64,000 nt of DNA from Pseudonocardia asaccharolytica DSM 44247 = NBRC 16224 (GCF_000423625.1 NZ_AUII01000006.1:186001-250000); one strand, 5' to 3'; positions 9,418 to 17,603 are shown, counted from the stretch's first letter. Translations and numbers: made by a program. Notes: a model not told the origin generated them from the sequence alone.

Positions 9418-10284
9418 ATGATGTCTGCTGACGCGAACAGCCCGCGCGCGGCCGAGGATCAGTCACCCTACCGGGCACCGTCCCGGCCGAAGCGGACCCG
9501 CATCCACCACCTGCGCGAACTCAAGGAGCGCGGCGAACGCTGGCCGATGCTCACCGCCTACGACATGTACTCGGCCGAGATCTTCGACGAGGCCGGAATC
9601 CCGGTGCTGCTCGTCGGCGACTCGGCCGCCAACAACGTCTACGGCTACGAGAACACGCTGCCGGTGACGGTCGACGAGCTGATGCCGCTGGTCAAGGCGG
9701 TGGTGCGCGGGGCGAAGACCGCGCTGGTCGTCGCCGATCTGCCTTTCGGCAGCTACCAGGTCTCGCCCGCGCAGGCGCTCCAGACCTCGTTCCGGTTCAT
9801 GAAGGAGGGCGGCGCGCACGCCGTCAAACTCGAGGGCGGGGCACAGTTCGTCCCGCAGGTCGAGGCCCTCACCGCCTCCGGCGTTCCGGTGATGGCCCAT
9901 CTCGGCTTCACCCCCCAGAGTGAGCACGCGCTGGGCGGATTCCGCGTCCAGGGTCGCGGCGGAGCAGGTGAGCGGCTGGTCGAGGACGCACTGGTCCTCC
10001 AGGAGGCGGGCGCGTTCTCGGTGGTGCTCGAAATGGTCCCGGCCGACGTGGCGAAGCGGATCACCGCCGAGCTGCGCATCCCGACGATCGGGATCGGCGC
10101 CGGCCCGGAGTGCGATGCGCAGGTGCTCGTCTGGTCGGACATGGCCGGGATGAACCGCGGTCGCAAGCCGCGTTTCGTCAAGCCCTACGCCGACCTCGGC
10201 GGGATCCTGCTCGACGCGGCGCGTCGATTCGGCGACGAGGTGCGCGGCGGCGCCTACCCCGACGCGGAACACTCCTACTCCTGA
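9418..10284 (+). CDS. panB: 3-methyl-2-oxobutanoate hydroxymethyltransferase
   Basis: PanB transfers a hydroxymethyl group from methylenetetrahydrofolate to ketoisovalerate, the first committed step of pantothenate synthesis. The protein (288 residues) has the family blocks: [51 protein letters not shown] and [39 protein letters not shown], also diagnostic, is present. Metal-binding aspartates in VGDS and ADLPFG are visible. GGGAGG at 9405-9410 supports the ATG at 9418 over the adjacent ATG at 9421. The N-terminal 30 residues are a variable extension. Two strong hairpins follow the gene. The neighbourhood nadE-panB groups cofactor synthesis genes, but the gap and the repeat cluster suggest a separate promoter. 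Confidence 0.95.
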   Translation: MMSADANSPRAAEDQSPYRAPSRPKRTRIHHLRELKERGERWPMLTAYDMYSAEIFDEAGIPVLLVGDSAANNVYGYENTLPVTVDELMPLVKAVVRGAKTALVVADLPFGSYQVSPAQALQTSFRFMKEGGAHAVKLEGGAQFVPQVEALTASGVPVMAHLGFTPQSEHALGGFRVQGRGGAGERLVEDALVLQEAGAFSVVLEMVPADVAKRITAELRIPTIGIGAGPECDAQVLVWSDMAGMNRGRKPRFVKPYADLGGILLDAARRFGDEVRGGAYPDAEHSYS

Positions 10285-10286
10285 TC

Positions 10287-10314
10287 GGCAGGGGCGGCCG
10301 CGGCCGCCCCTGCC
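10287..10314 (+). terminator. Strong hairpin immediately after panB
   Basis: GGCAGGGGCGGCCG is followed directly by its complement CGGCCGCCCCTGCC, a perfect 14-bp inverted repeat without spacer, beginning two bases after the panB stop codon. It is a plausible intrinsic terminator without a U-tract. Confidence 0.7.
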
Positions 10315-10323
10315 CCACAGCAA

Positions 10324-10361
10324 CCCGCACGGGCGCGGGCCCCGAGGCGCGCCCGTGCGGG
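10324..10361 (+). terminator. Second hairpin downstream of panB
   Basis: Arms CCCGCACGGGCGCG and CGCGCCCGTGCGGG (perfect, 14 bp) are separated by ten bases. Tandem with the first hairpin, it probably backs up termination of panB. Confidence 0.65.
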
Positions 10362-10368
10362 GAACCAG

Positions 10369-10412
10369 CTCGATGACACCCCGACTCGGTCGCGGAAACA
10401 CCGCGACTCGCG
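10369..10412 (-). repeat. Two 22-bp phased repeat units, locus 2 (inverted orientation)
   Basis: Read on the minus strand, unit 1 (10412-10391) begins CGCGAGTCGCGGTGTTTCCG and unit 2 (10390-10369) begins ACCGAGTCGGGGTGTCATCG. The period is again exactly 22. Within it GTCGCGG and CCGCGAC around AAACA also form a small hairpin. It lies between the panB terminators and the nitroreductase gene, so it could also sit in the upstream region of the latter. Confidence 0.65.
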
Positions 10413-10496
10413 GGGAGGACGCGGGGGGGACCGAGGGGTTCGGGCGGATGAGGGTAGCCTCACATCCATCCGACACCGGGTAGGGAGTTGACCGAC

Positions 10497-11090
10497 GTGA
10501 CGAGGCCTGAGCCGAGAGCCGAACCGGGTTCCGGGTCCGACCCGCTGGCGCCGCTGCGCGACCGCCGCTCCTGCCCGGCGCTCACCGCACCCGCACCGTC
10601 GGCGGACGACCTGCACGCCCTGCTCACCGCGGCCTGCTCGGCCCCGGATCACGGGCGGCTGCGGCCGTGGCGGTTCATCGTGATCGACACCGCCGCCCTC
10701 GGACCGCTCGGTGACGCGTTCGCCGCCGGGCTCGCCGAGCGTGACCCGGGTGCCGGCCCGGACGCACTGGATCGCATCCGGGCCAAGGCACAGCGGGCGC
10801 CGATGATCGTCGTGGTGGTGAGCAGCCCCGTGGGGCACCCCACGATTCCGGCATGGGAACAGCAGGCCTCGGCGGCGTGCGTCGCCTACGGGCTCGTGCT
10901 CGCCGCCGACGCGCTGGGATACGGCGCGATGTGGCGCACCGGCTGGTTCGGCGAGGCCCCGAAGGTGCGCGCCCACCTCGGACTGGCCGATCACGAGGAC
11001 GTGACCGGATGGATCTACCTGGGAACTCCCGCGGGTTCCGCACGACCGCCCCGCAGCCCGCACGACGTTCCGGTCAGCCGGCTGAGCTGA
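10497..11090 (+). CDS. Nitroreductase family protein (YdjA-like, FMN-dependent)
   Basis: The protein (197 residues) matches small FMN nitroreductases of the YdjA type: an N-terminal LRDRRSCPALTAPAPS (phosphate-binding RRS), APDHGRLRPWRFIVID, an EQQASAACVAYGLVLAADAL helix and GYGAMWRTGWFGEAPKVR. A TTG at 10488 opens the frame, but AGGGAG at 10482-10487 touches it. The GTG at 10497 has proper spacing of nine bases, so I start there. The family reduces nitro or quinone substrates with NAD(P)H and acts as a cytoplasmic dimer. The natural substrate is unknown. No partner gene is evident; a short gap of 112 bases separates it from the next small gene. Confidence 0.85.
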   Translation: MTRPEPRAEPGSGSDPLAPLRDRRSCPALTAPAPSADDLHALLTAACSAPDHGRLRPWRFIVIDTAALGPLGDAFAAGLAERDPGAGPDALDRIRAKAQRAPMIVVVVSSPVGHPTIPAWEQQASAACVAYGLVLAADALGYGAMWRTGWFGEAPKVRAHLGLADHEDVTGWIYLGTPAGSARPPRSPHDVPVSRLS

Positions 11091-11202
11091 CCCCTCGCGG
11101 GTGGTCCTGAAGCGGGTTGTCGCTCGCCCCTGGACAACCGGCCGCAATACGGCCAGCCTGATGGGACCGGATTTCGCGTCCGTCGAGTTCGCAGGAGGCG
11201 CC

Positions 11203-11379
11203 ATGAGACTGGGCAGGAAGCTGGCCGACGGGTTCGCCGCCGATCCGGAAGCCGAACAGGTGCAGCACGCGCCCGCGCCGGAGATGACGTCCGAGCGGAC
11301 CGCCGTCCGTGCAGCCGACGCCGGGCACACCGAGGCCGAGCGCACCGCGCCGCGGGCCGAACGGTCCGCGCGGGTCTGA
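11203..11379 (+). CDS. Small hypothetical protein, 58 residues
   Basis: A strong ribosome-binding site (GCAGGAGGCGCC) precedes the ATG at 11203. The product starts MRLGRKLADGFAADPEAEQV and continues as a hydrophilic, Ala/Glu/Arg-rich tail (charged, probably disordered), with no cysteine and no membrane segment. A longer open frame begins at 11101 but lacks a good start site. The stop lies five bases before the GTG of the next gene, so the two are probably co-transcribed and translationally linked. I do not recognise its function; association with the cysteine-rich protein downstream is the only clue. Confidence 0.6.
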   Translation: MRLGRKLADGFAADPEAEQVQHAPAPEMTSERTAVRAADAGHTEAERTAPRAERSARV

Positions 11380-11384
11380 CGACG

Positions 11385-12080
11385 GTGGCCTGGTCGGCCA
11401 GCCGCACCCCGCGCGAGCACTCCGACCAGCCGCTGCCGGGGTTCAAGCTGGCCTACCCGATGCTGTCGGCCGACGGCACGAGCACCGGGTTCAGCGGGGT
11501 GACACTCGGCCGCGCGCACGTCTACCGCGCGATCGATGACGCCCTCTGCGTGCACGGATCCCGGCACGCCTGCCCCTCGCGCTGGTGCGACTGCGGGTTC
11601 TACTGCTTCCACGACATCACCGCGGCCCGCGATCTGGCCTGCGAGCCGGAGTACCGGGGCGCGGTGCTGCTCGAGGTGGCGGTGTCGGGTCGCTACCGTC
11701 GCTATGAGCGCGGGCTGCGCTACGCCCGGCAGCGGGTCCGGGCGGTCCGGATCGGCCGCTGCGAATGCGGCCGCCGAGGGGAGGTGCTGGCCGATTCGGG
11801 AACCGGAAGCATCGGCTGGCGACGGCTGGTCCCGGTCTGTGGGTCGTGTGCGGGAGTCCGGCCGGTCCTCGATCCGGACACGTTCGGCCGGCTCGCCGGC
11901 GGCGACGTCACCGTCACCACCGACGGGCCACCGACCGGACCGGTCGCCCCGCTCTCGGCGACGCCGGACCCATCGGCGGCAGGAGCGGTCGCCGTGCTCA
12001 GCGCCGAGGTGGCGCTGCTGCAGGCCCGCCTCGACGATGTGCAGGCCCGCCTCGACGAGCTGACCCGCCGCAAGGACTGA
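11385..12080 (+). CDS. Unrecognised cysteine-rich protein with CDCGFYC motif and C-terminal coiled coil
   Basis: The protein (231 residues, GTG start five bases after the preceding gene) has clustered cysteines: C and H in CVHGSRHACPSRWCDCGFYC (about residues 56-75), then CECGRRGE near 127, then VCGSCAG near 152. The arrangement suggests bound zinc or an iron-sulfur cluster. The middle part GAVLLEVAVSGRYRRYERGL looks like a small beta fold. The last 40 residues (LSAEVALLQARLDDVQARLD) form a heptad-like coiled coil suited to dimerisation. I do not recognise a named domain. It is convergent with the isomerase gene, and the only operon partner is the 58-residue protein upstream. Confidence 0.6.
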   Translation: MAWSASRTPREHSDQPLPGFKLAYPMLSADGTSTGFSGVTLGRAHVYRAIDDALCVHGSRHACPSRWCDCGFYCFHDITAARDLACEPEYRGAVLLEVAVSGRYRRYERGLRYARQRVRAVRIGRCECGRRGEVLADSGTGSIGWRRLVPVCGSCAGVRPVLDPDTFGRLAGGDVTVTTDGPPTGPVAPLSATPDPSAAGAVAVLSAEVALLQARLDDVQARLDELTRRKD

Positions 12081-12103
12081 CGCGCCGTGAGGACCGCTCC
12101 CGG

Positions 12104-12142
12104 GTCAGATCCACAGGTCAGATCCACAGGTCAGATCCACAG
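12104..12142. repeat. Three perfect tandem copies of a 13-bp unit
   Basis: GTCAGATCCACAG occurs three times without interruption (12104, 12117, 12130). The stop codon of the leftward isomerase gene (TGA at 12133-12131) lies in the third copy, and each unit encodes Trp-Ile-stop on that strand. It looks like a slippage-type minisatellite at the 3' end of the gene. Confidence 0.85.
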
Positions 12143-12850
12143 GGGCAGCTCCGGCAGGGGACGGCTGTCGTCGGCGCGCAACGACCGGCTTCGGGTGCGA
12201 CCGAGCGCCCAGCCGACGAGATCGGCCACCGGGCCCCGGACCGACACCGCACCGGCGGCCGGCCCGACCGACCACTCCTGATCGTGGTCGGTCGCGATCA
12301 GCCGCACCGCAGGCGCGTCCGGCATCTGCGCGAGCGTCTCGGTGACCTCGGTCAGCAGGTCGTACATCATCGGCGCCGGCAGGTCGGCGAACGAGGCCCC
12401 GACGTCGAGATCAACGGCGTGGATCCACATCTCCCGTGCCCGCAGCCACGGGATCTCGCTGGCGGGGACCTCCTGGCCGGCCACGTTGCGCACGGTCGCG
12501 GACCAGGCCGACGCCGGCATCGCCTTGACCGCCTTCGCGAGCTTGTCCGACGTCTCCACGACATCGTCGCGGATCTCGGCGGGCGATCGCCGCGCTCCCG
12601 CCGCGATGTCGGCGTCGCGCTGCTCGCGGCTCGCGTAGGCCGGGGTGACGGTGCCGGTGCGGGCCCAGGTCAGCAGGTTGATCATGGCGTCGGCGTTGCG
12701 CGCGATATGGGTGAGCAGGTGGGCGCGGCTCCATCCGGGCAGCGCGCACGGAGCGGCGAAGGCCTCGTCGCCCAGCCGCACCATCAGCCCGCGCAGGTGC
12801 GCGGCGCCGTCCGCGGCCCAGGCGAGCGCTTCGGCCACGGTGTGGCTCAC
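12131..12850 (-). CDS. Maleylpyruvate isomerase family mycothiol-dependent enzyme
   Basis: The 239-residue product is a DinB-like four-helix protein of the mycothiol-dependent maleylpyruvate isomerase family: LPGWSRAHLLTHIARNADAM carries the conserved His, WLRAREMWIHAVDLD supplies further metal ligands (Glu, His), and a C-terminal domain ends VADLVGWALGR. The GTG start at 12850 overlaps the TGA of the upstream gene (GTGA) and has AAGGAG upstream, so translation is coupled. With a fumarylacetoacetase-fold enzyme upstream, the pair resembles the last two steps of gentisate degradation (maleylpyruvate to fumarylpyruvate to fumarate and pyruvate), as in Corynebacterium. The gentisate dioxygenase that would complete the set is not nearby, so the substrate remains inferred; many members of this family have other roles. 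Confidence 0.75.
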   Translation of the reverse strand: MSHTVAEALAWAADGAAHLRGLMVRLGDEAFAAPCALPGWSRAHLLTHIARNADAMINLLTWARTGTVTPAYASREQRDADIAAGARRSPAEIRDDVVETSDKLAKAVKAMPASAWSATVRNVAGQEVPASEIPWLRAREMWIHAVDLDVGASFADLPAPMMYDLLTEVTETLAQMPDAPAVRLIATDHDQEWSVGPAAGAVSVRGPVADLVGWALGRTRSRSLRADDSRPLPELPLWI

Positions 12851-13674
12851 GGTTTCTCCTTGCGACAGGTGTTGCGGCACTTCCCCACCCCGGCGATCGA
12901 GGTGACGAGCACGGCGCCGTCGGTGAGATAGCGCGGGGGTTTGCGGGCGTGGCCGACCCCGCCCGGGGTGCCGGTGGCGATGACATCGCCGGGGTTGAGC
13001 GTGACGATGGTCGAGATGTAGCGCACCAGGTCGACGGCGCTGAACACGAGCTGGTCGGTCGTCGAGGACTGCATGACCTCGCCGTCGATCGTGCTACTGA
13101 TCGCCCAGCCGCCTTCCGGTAGCTCGTCGGGGGTGACCAGGACCGGCCCGAGCGGGGTCGAGCGCTCGAACGTCTTGCCCTGCAGGAACTGCTTGGTGCG
13201 GTTCTGGTAGTCGCGCACGCTCACGTCGTTGAGCACGGTGTAGCCGGCGATCGCGGCGACGGCCCGCTCGGCGTCGGCGTGCCGGACCGGACGGCCGATC
13301 ACGACGGTCAGCTCGGCCTCGTAGTCGACCTGTTCGGACACCGCGGGCAGCAGGATGTCGTCGTAGGCACCGACGAGCGCCGGGGCGAACTTCGCGAACA
13401 GCGTCGGGTACGCGGGCAGCTCGTTGCCCATCTCCGCGACGTGGTCGCGGTAGTTCAGGCCGACGCAGATGATCTTTTCCGGCGACGGCACCAGCGGCGC
13501 GTAGTCCAGCCCGTCGATCGGATGCGCGGGCCCGGCCGCGGACGCGGCGTGCGCGGCCCAGTCGGGGCGGGAGAGCAGCGCCCGCAGGTCGGTCTCTCCC
13601 GTCTCCACCGCGCTGTTCGCGTCGATCCGCACCGCTCGTGTCCCGGTCGCGGTGCGGATGGTGGCCAACCTCAT
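12847..13674 (-). CDS. Fumarylacetoacetate hydrolase family protein (likely fumarylpyruvate hydrolase-like)
   Basis: The protein (275 residues) has the FAH C-terminal domain in full: IICVGLNYRDHVAEMG, VDYEAELTVVIGRPVRH (metal-binding acidic residues), GYTVLNDVSVRDYQ, KTFERSTPLGPVLV, and NPGDVIATGTPGGVGHARKP. The start ATG at 13674 follows GGAGGAACG; the open frame extends 17 codons further without a good site. It probably cleaves an acylpyruvate such as fumarylpyruvate in the cytoplasm using Mg or Mn. Its stop overlaps the start of the isomerase gene, suggesting both act in one pathway. Upstream lies the terminator of the esterase gene, so transcription probably starts in the 50 bases between. 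Exact acylpyruvate specificity cannot be read from the sequence. Confidence 0.8.
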   Translation of the reverse strand: MRLATIRTATGTRAVRIDANSAVETGETDLRALLSRPDWAAHAASAAGPAHPIDGLDYAPLVPSPEKIICVGLNYRDHVAEMGNELPAYPTLFAKFAPALVGAYDDILLPAVSEQVDYEAELTVVIGRPVRHADAERAVAAIAGYTVLNDVSVRDYQNRTKQFLQGKTFERSTPLGPVLVTPDELPEGGWAISSTIDGEVMQSSTTDQLVFSAVDLVRYISTIVTLNPGDVIATGTPGGVGHARKPPRYLTDGAVLVTSIAGVGKCRNTCRKEKP

Positions 13675-13726
13675 CGTTCCTCCTCCATACGCTGCCCGGC
13701 AGTCTGCCCGCGTCGGACCGGTCACA

Positions 13727-13768
13727 GTGATCAGGGGGTGGGACGGAGCCGCCCCACCCCCTGATCAC
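13727..13768 (-). terminator. Perfect 16-bp-arm hairpin terminating the esterase gene
   Basis: GTGATCAGGGGGTGGG (13727-13742) is complementary to 13753-13768, with a ten-base loop. It lies ten bases past the esterase stop codon (leftward transcription) and before the FAH gene, so it should isolate the two genes. Confidence 0.8.
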
Positions 13769-13777
13769 CCCAGCGCG

Positions 13778-14932
13778 CTACCGCGAGGCGTACAACGCCT
13801 TCTCGAAGTCCGCGTACATGTCCAGCGACTCCGGCGCCGCGAACGGGAGGAACTGGCTGTAGATCGCCCCGGTGATCCCGGTGGTCCGATCCACCCAGAA
13901 ATGGGTGTTGCACAGACCGGCCCACGCCCCGCTGCCGGCCCGGCGCATTCCCGGGATGTCCCGGGTGGTCAGCAACAGCCCGTAGCCCCATTTGAAGCCC
14001 GGTCCGAGGTTGAAGTCACAGGTGGCGGTCGGGTCGGCGGTCGGGAGCGCGGGTGGGAACTCGAGGTCGCCGATCTGGCTGGTGAAGGCGGCATCGACCG
14101 TCTCCGGGCGCAGGATCTGGGTGCCCTCGACCGTGCCGTCGCCCAGCAGCATCCGCTGGAACTGCAGGTAATCCCGCGGCGTCGAGTGCAGCCCGTGGCC
14201 GCCCGCGAAGTACTCGGGGTTCTGGTTGAGATCGATCTCGCTGGGCGCCCAGCTGCCGTCCTCGCCCTTGAGATGGACCGGGACCGAGTTCGCCCGCTGC
14301 TGGGGACTCATCAGGAACGCCGTGTCGTCCATCTCCAGCGGTGCGGTGATGTTCTCCTTCACGAAGACATCAAGGCTCGTCCCGCTCGCCGTCTCGATCA
14401 CCCGGCCCAGCCAGTCGATGTTGGTGCCGTACTGGAAGGTGGTCCCCGGATCGGCGGTCAACGGGGCGGTGAAGATGACGTTGGCCCCGGACAGCACGTT
14501 CGGCGTCCCGGTGACCTGCTCCCAACGCAGCAGGTCGGCATTCCAGAACCAGTAGCCGAGACCGGTGGTGTGAGTGATCAGCTGCTTCACCGTGGCCCGG
14601 CTCGCCGCGGGCCGCAGCTTCGGGGTGTCGCCGTCGAAGCCCTCGAGGACCTGCAGGTCGGCCCATTCCGGCCGGTAGTGATCGATCGGCGCGTCCAGCT
14701 CCAGACTGCCGCGCTCGACGAGCTGCAGCGCGGCGACGGTCGCCACCATCTTCGTCATGGACATGATCCGGAAGCTGCTGTCCGGACCGACCGGGTCGCT
14801 TCCCCCGGCCTCCCGCGGGCCCGCCGCCCCCTCGTAGATCACGCCGTTGCGGTCCGCCGCGATCCCCACCACGTTCGGAACCGCGCCGCTCTCGACAGCG
14901 CACTGCAGGACCTGATAGATGCTCGACGTCAC
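13778..14932 (-). CDS. Serine hydrolase, class C beta-lactamase/family VIII esterase-like
   Basis: The 384-residue protein has the beta-lactamase-fold triad: Ser-x-x-Lys in IMSMTKMVATVAALQL (about residue 57), a Tyr in TTFQYGTNIDWLGRVIE (about 170), and a late GSGAWAGLCNTHFWVDRTTG segment in place of the KTG box. This pattern, and the length without a signal peptide, fit family VIII carboxylesterases (EstB-like) rather than a secreted beta-lactamase. It should be cytoplasmic. Upstream 138 bases separate it from the molybdenum hydroxylase gene; downstream it ends at a strong hairpin, so it is probably a single-gene unit. The substrate is unknown. Confidence 0.8.
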   Translation of the reverse strand: MTSSIYQVLQCAVESGAVPNVVGIAADRNGVIYEGAAGPREAGGSDPVGPDSSFRIMSMTKMVATVAALQLVERGSLELDAPIDHYRPEWADLQVLEGFDGDTPKLRPAASRATVKQLITHTTGLGYWFWNADLLRWEQVTGTPNVLSGANVIFTAPLTADPGTTFQYGTNIDWLGRVIETASGTSLDVFVKENITAPLEMDDTAFLMSPQQRANSVPVHLKGEDGSWAPSEIDLNQNPEYFAGGHGLHSTPRDYLQFQRMLLGDGTVEGTQILRPETVDAAFTSQIGDLEFPPALPTADPTATCDFNLGPGFKWGYGLLLTTRDIPGMRRAGSGAWAGLCNTHFWVDRTTGITGAIYSQFLPFAAPESLDMYADFEKALYASR

Positions 14933-15070
14933 GGCCGTTCCCCCTTGCCTCCGAGTGGGGCGCCGTTGGGTGGCGCCGGCCCCACCATCGTCCGGACGTC
15001 CGGCGCCGTCAACGGACCCCGGCGAACCCCTCCGATCGTGGCCACCGCAATCTGACCGAAAGACGAGAAC

Positions 15071-17437
15071 CTAGATCGTTCCGGGCTCCTCGCCCTCGGC
15101 GGCACCGCGAACCGGGAGGTCGGCGAACACCGCGGGGGGTTCGCGCCACGGGTCGACCGGCCGGCCGGCGCACGCCTCGCGCACCGCGCGCCACACCCGC
15201 TGCGGCGTGCAGGGCAGATCGATGTGACGCACCCCGAGGTGGCTCAGCGCGTCGATCACGGCGTTCTGCACCGCCGGGGTCGACCCGATCGTCGCCGACT
15301 CACCAATTCCCTTCGCGCCCAGCACATTCAACGGCGTCGGGGTCTCGGTGGTCGCGGTCTCGAACGGGCACAGGTCCGCCGCGCTGGGCATCCGGTAGTC
15401 GGCCAGCGTCGCGGTCAGGGGCTGTCCCTCGGCGTCGAAGAGGACCTCCTCGTAGAGCGCCTGCGCGATCCCCTGGGCCAGCCCGCCGTGCTGCTGACCC
15501 TCCACCAGCAGGGGATTGAGGATCCGCCCGCAGTCGTCGACCGCGACATGGCGCACCGGGCGCACCCTTCCGGTCTGCGTGTCGACCTCGACGACCGAGA
15601 CGTGCGCCCCGAACGGGAACGTCGCCCCGTCCTGGCGCGCGTCGATCCCGGCGGAGAGCTCCTCCCCGGCCTCCCGTGCAGCCCCGGCCACCTGCTGCCA
15701 CGTCACCGTCGCGCCGGGCACCCCGGCCACCGCGAACTCGCCGTCCCCGGTGAGCTCGACGTCGTCCACCGCCGCCTCCAGTAGCGCCGCCGCGCGCCGG
15801 CGCGCCCGATCCAGCACGTCGACCGCGGCCGCGTGCACCGCGCTGCCACCCATCTGCAGCGATCGCGACCCCCCGGTTCCCCCGCCGCGCGGCACGGCCG
15901 CGGTATCGGACTGGGAGAAGGTGATCTTCTCCAGGGGGATGCCGAGGGTGTCGGCGGCGAGCATCGCGAACGCCGTCGCGTGCCCCTGCCCGTGCGCGGA
16001 GGTACCGGCCGACACCGTGGCCGACCCGTCGGGGTGTACCCGCACCGACCCGAACTCCGACCCCTCGCCCGCGGTGATCTCCACGTAGACGCTGACCCCG
16101 ATACCCAGCTGCACCGGATCATCGCGCTCGCGGCGGGCGGCCTGTTCCTCCCGCAGCTTCTCGTAGCCGGCCAGCCGCAGCGCCTCGCGCAACGGCAGGT
16201 CGTAGTCACCGGAGTCGTACCGGGCGCCCACCGCGGTCGTCAGTGGGAACGCCGCCGGGTCGTGGAAGTTGCGTCTGCGCAGCTCCACCGGATCCACGCC
16301 CAGCGCGGCCGCGGCCAGATCCATGAGACGTTCCAGATGCGCGGCCGCCTCGGGCCGTCCGGCACCACGGAAGGCCCCCATTGCGGTGGTGTTCGTGACC
16401 GCCACCGCGACGTCGAAACCCACCGCCGGGATGTCGTAGACCCCCGGCGCCATGATGTAGGTCATGTACATCGGCAGCGCCCCGCCGAAACCCGCGTACG
16501 CGCCGGCGTCGCCCACCACCCGCGCCCGCAGGCCGGTGATCTTCCCCTCCCGGGTCAGGCCCAGCTCGTAGTAGCCGATCTGGCCGCGCCCGTGCGGCAT
16601 CGACACCAGGTTCTCCGAGCGGCTCTCCACCCAGGCCACCGGACGGTCCAGCGCCCGTGCGGCGCCGATCGTGGCGGTGTGCTCGGCGAGCAGCCCCGCC
16701 TTGCCGCCGAATGCCCCGCCCACATGCGGGGCGATCACCCGTACCCGCGGCGCGTCCAGCCCGAACACCCCGCACAGCTGGTCGCGGAACCCGTGCGGCA
16801 TCTGCGTCGACACGTGCACCACGAGATCGTGCTCGTCGTCACCGCCCGGATCGGCGAGGATGGCGTTGCCCTCCATCGGCGCCACCGCCACCCGCTGGTT
16901 GACCATCCGGGCCCGCACCACCACCTCGGCGCCGGCCAGCGGGTCGGGATCCGGCGACGAACGGGCTCCGGCGACCCGGTTCGATCCGTAGTCGGGGAAC
17001 TGCAGCGGGGCTCCCGGTTCCAACGCCGCCTCCATGTCGACGACCGCGGGTAACGGCTCGTAGTCGACCTCCACCAGCTCCGCCGCGTCGGCGGCCGCGG
17101 CCACCGACTCCGCGACCACCAGCGCCACGGCCTCACCGACGAACCGCACCCGATCGGTCGCCAGCGGCGGGCGCGGCAGCTCGGGGTTCAGCACCATGAA
17201 CCCGTGATGCGCGGGCAGCCGGAGGTCCGCCGCGGTGAACACGGCGACCACTCCCGGCGCCGATGCGGCGGCGCGGGTGTCGATGCCGTTGATCTCGGCG
17301 TGGGCCAGCGGCGAGCAGACGAACGCCGCATGCAGCAGCCCGTCGCGGTGCAGGTTGCCGACGAAGGTCGAGGCACCGGTGATCAGGGCAAGGTCCTCGA
17401 CCCGGCGCACCCGGGTCCCGAAAATCGATCCCGCCAT
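15071..17437 (-). CDS. Xanthine dehydrogenase family molybdopterin-binding (large) subunit
   Basis: The protein (788 residues from the ATG at 17437) is a large subunit of the molybdenum hydroxylase family. It begins GTRVRRVEDLALITG and contains HVGGAFGGKAG, the MGAFRGAGRPEA loop (form II AYRGAGR type rather than the CO dehydrogenase AYRCSFR loop), and a catalytic Glu in LGAKGIGESATIGS near the C-terminus. Such subunits normally work with an FAD subunit and a 2Fe-2S subunit encoded next door. Here neither partner is adjacent: the neighbours are an esterase and a divergent fumarase. The enzyme may use partners encoded elsewhere or be an orphan. It hydroxylates an aromatic heterocycle or aldehyde; the substrate is unknown. 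A long perfect palindrome sits 38 bases upstream of the start. Confidence 0.85.
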   Translation of the reverse strand: MAGSIFGTRVRRVEDLALITGASTFVGNLHRDGLLHAAFVCSPLAHAEINGIDTRAAASAPGVVAVFTAADLRLPAHHGFMVLNPELPRPPLATDRVRFVGEAVALVVAESVAAAADAAELVEVDYEPLPAVVDMEAALEPGAPLQFPDYGSNRVAGARSSPDPDPLAGAEVVVRARMVNQRVAVAPMEGNAILADPGGDDEHDLVVHVSTQMPHGFRDQLCGVFGLDAPRVRVIAPHVGGAFGGKAGLLAEHTATIGAARALDRPVAWVESRSENLVSMPHGRGQIGYYELGLTREGKITGLRARVVGDAGAYAGFGGALPMYMTYIMAPGVYDIPAVGFDVAVAVTNTTAMGAFRGAGRPEAAAHLERLMDLAAAALGVDPVELRRRNFHDPAAFPLTTAVGARYDSGDYDLPLREALRLAGYEKLREEQAARRERDDPVQLGIGVSVYVEITAGEGSEFGSVRVHPDGSATVSAGTSAHGQGHATAFAMLAADTLGIPLEKITFSQSDTAAVPRGGGTGGSRSLQMGGSAVHAAAVDVLDRARRRAAALLEAAVDDVELTGDGEFAVAGVPGATVTWQQVAGAAREAGEELSAGIDARQDGATFPFGAHVSVVEVDTQTGRVRPVRHVAVDDCGRILNPLLVEGQQHGGLAQGIAQALYEEVLFDAEGQPLTATLADYRMPSAADLCPFETATTETPTPLNVLGAKGIGESATIGSTPAVQNAVIDALSHLGVRHIDLPCTPQRVWRAVREACAGRPVDPWREPPAVFADLPVRGAAEGEEPGTI

Positions 17438-17474
17438 GTGACGCACATTACGACCTCCCGAACGCCGCCGCCGT

Positions 17475-17531
17475 CGACAACGAACCTGTGGTGATCAACC
17501 TGGTCATTCGATCACCACAGGTTCGTTGTCG
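17475..17531. promoter_or_regulatory. Perfect 22-bp-arm palindrome in a divergent intergenic region
   Basis: The left arm 17475-17496 starts CGACAACGAACCTGTGG and is fully complementary to 17510-17531, with a 13-base loop. It lies between the start codons of the molybdenum hydroxylase (17437, leftward) and fumarase (17604, rightward), where a terminator is not expected. It may be an operator for a dimeric regulator, or a cruciform. It does not share sequence with the 40-bp palindrome family. Confidence 0.6.
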
Positions 17532-17603
17532 AGGTTGACGATGACTGGTCGGGGGCCGGTCCGGCCTCCCGACCAGCTCAGGGCGCTCCGGTACGTTCGT
17601 CGC

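Noticed and set aside
11113..11143. GGTTGTC ... GACAACC inverted repeat similar to the proposed GntR operator arms
   Set aside because: The arms are 11 bases apart instead of one, so the same dimer would not bind both alike; probably chance.
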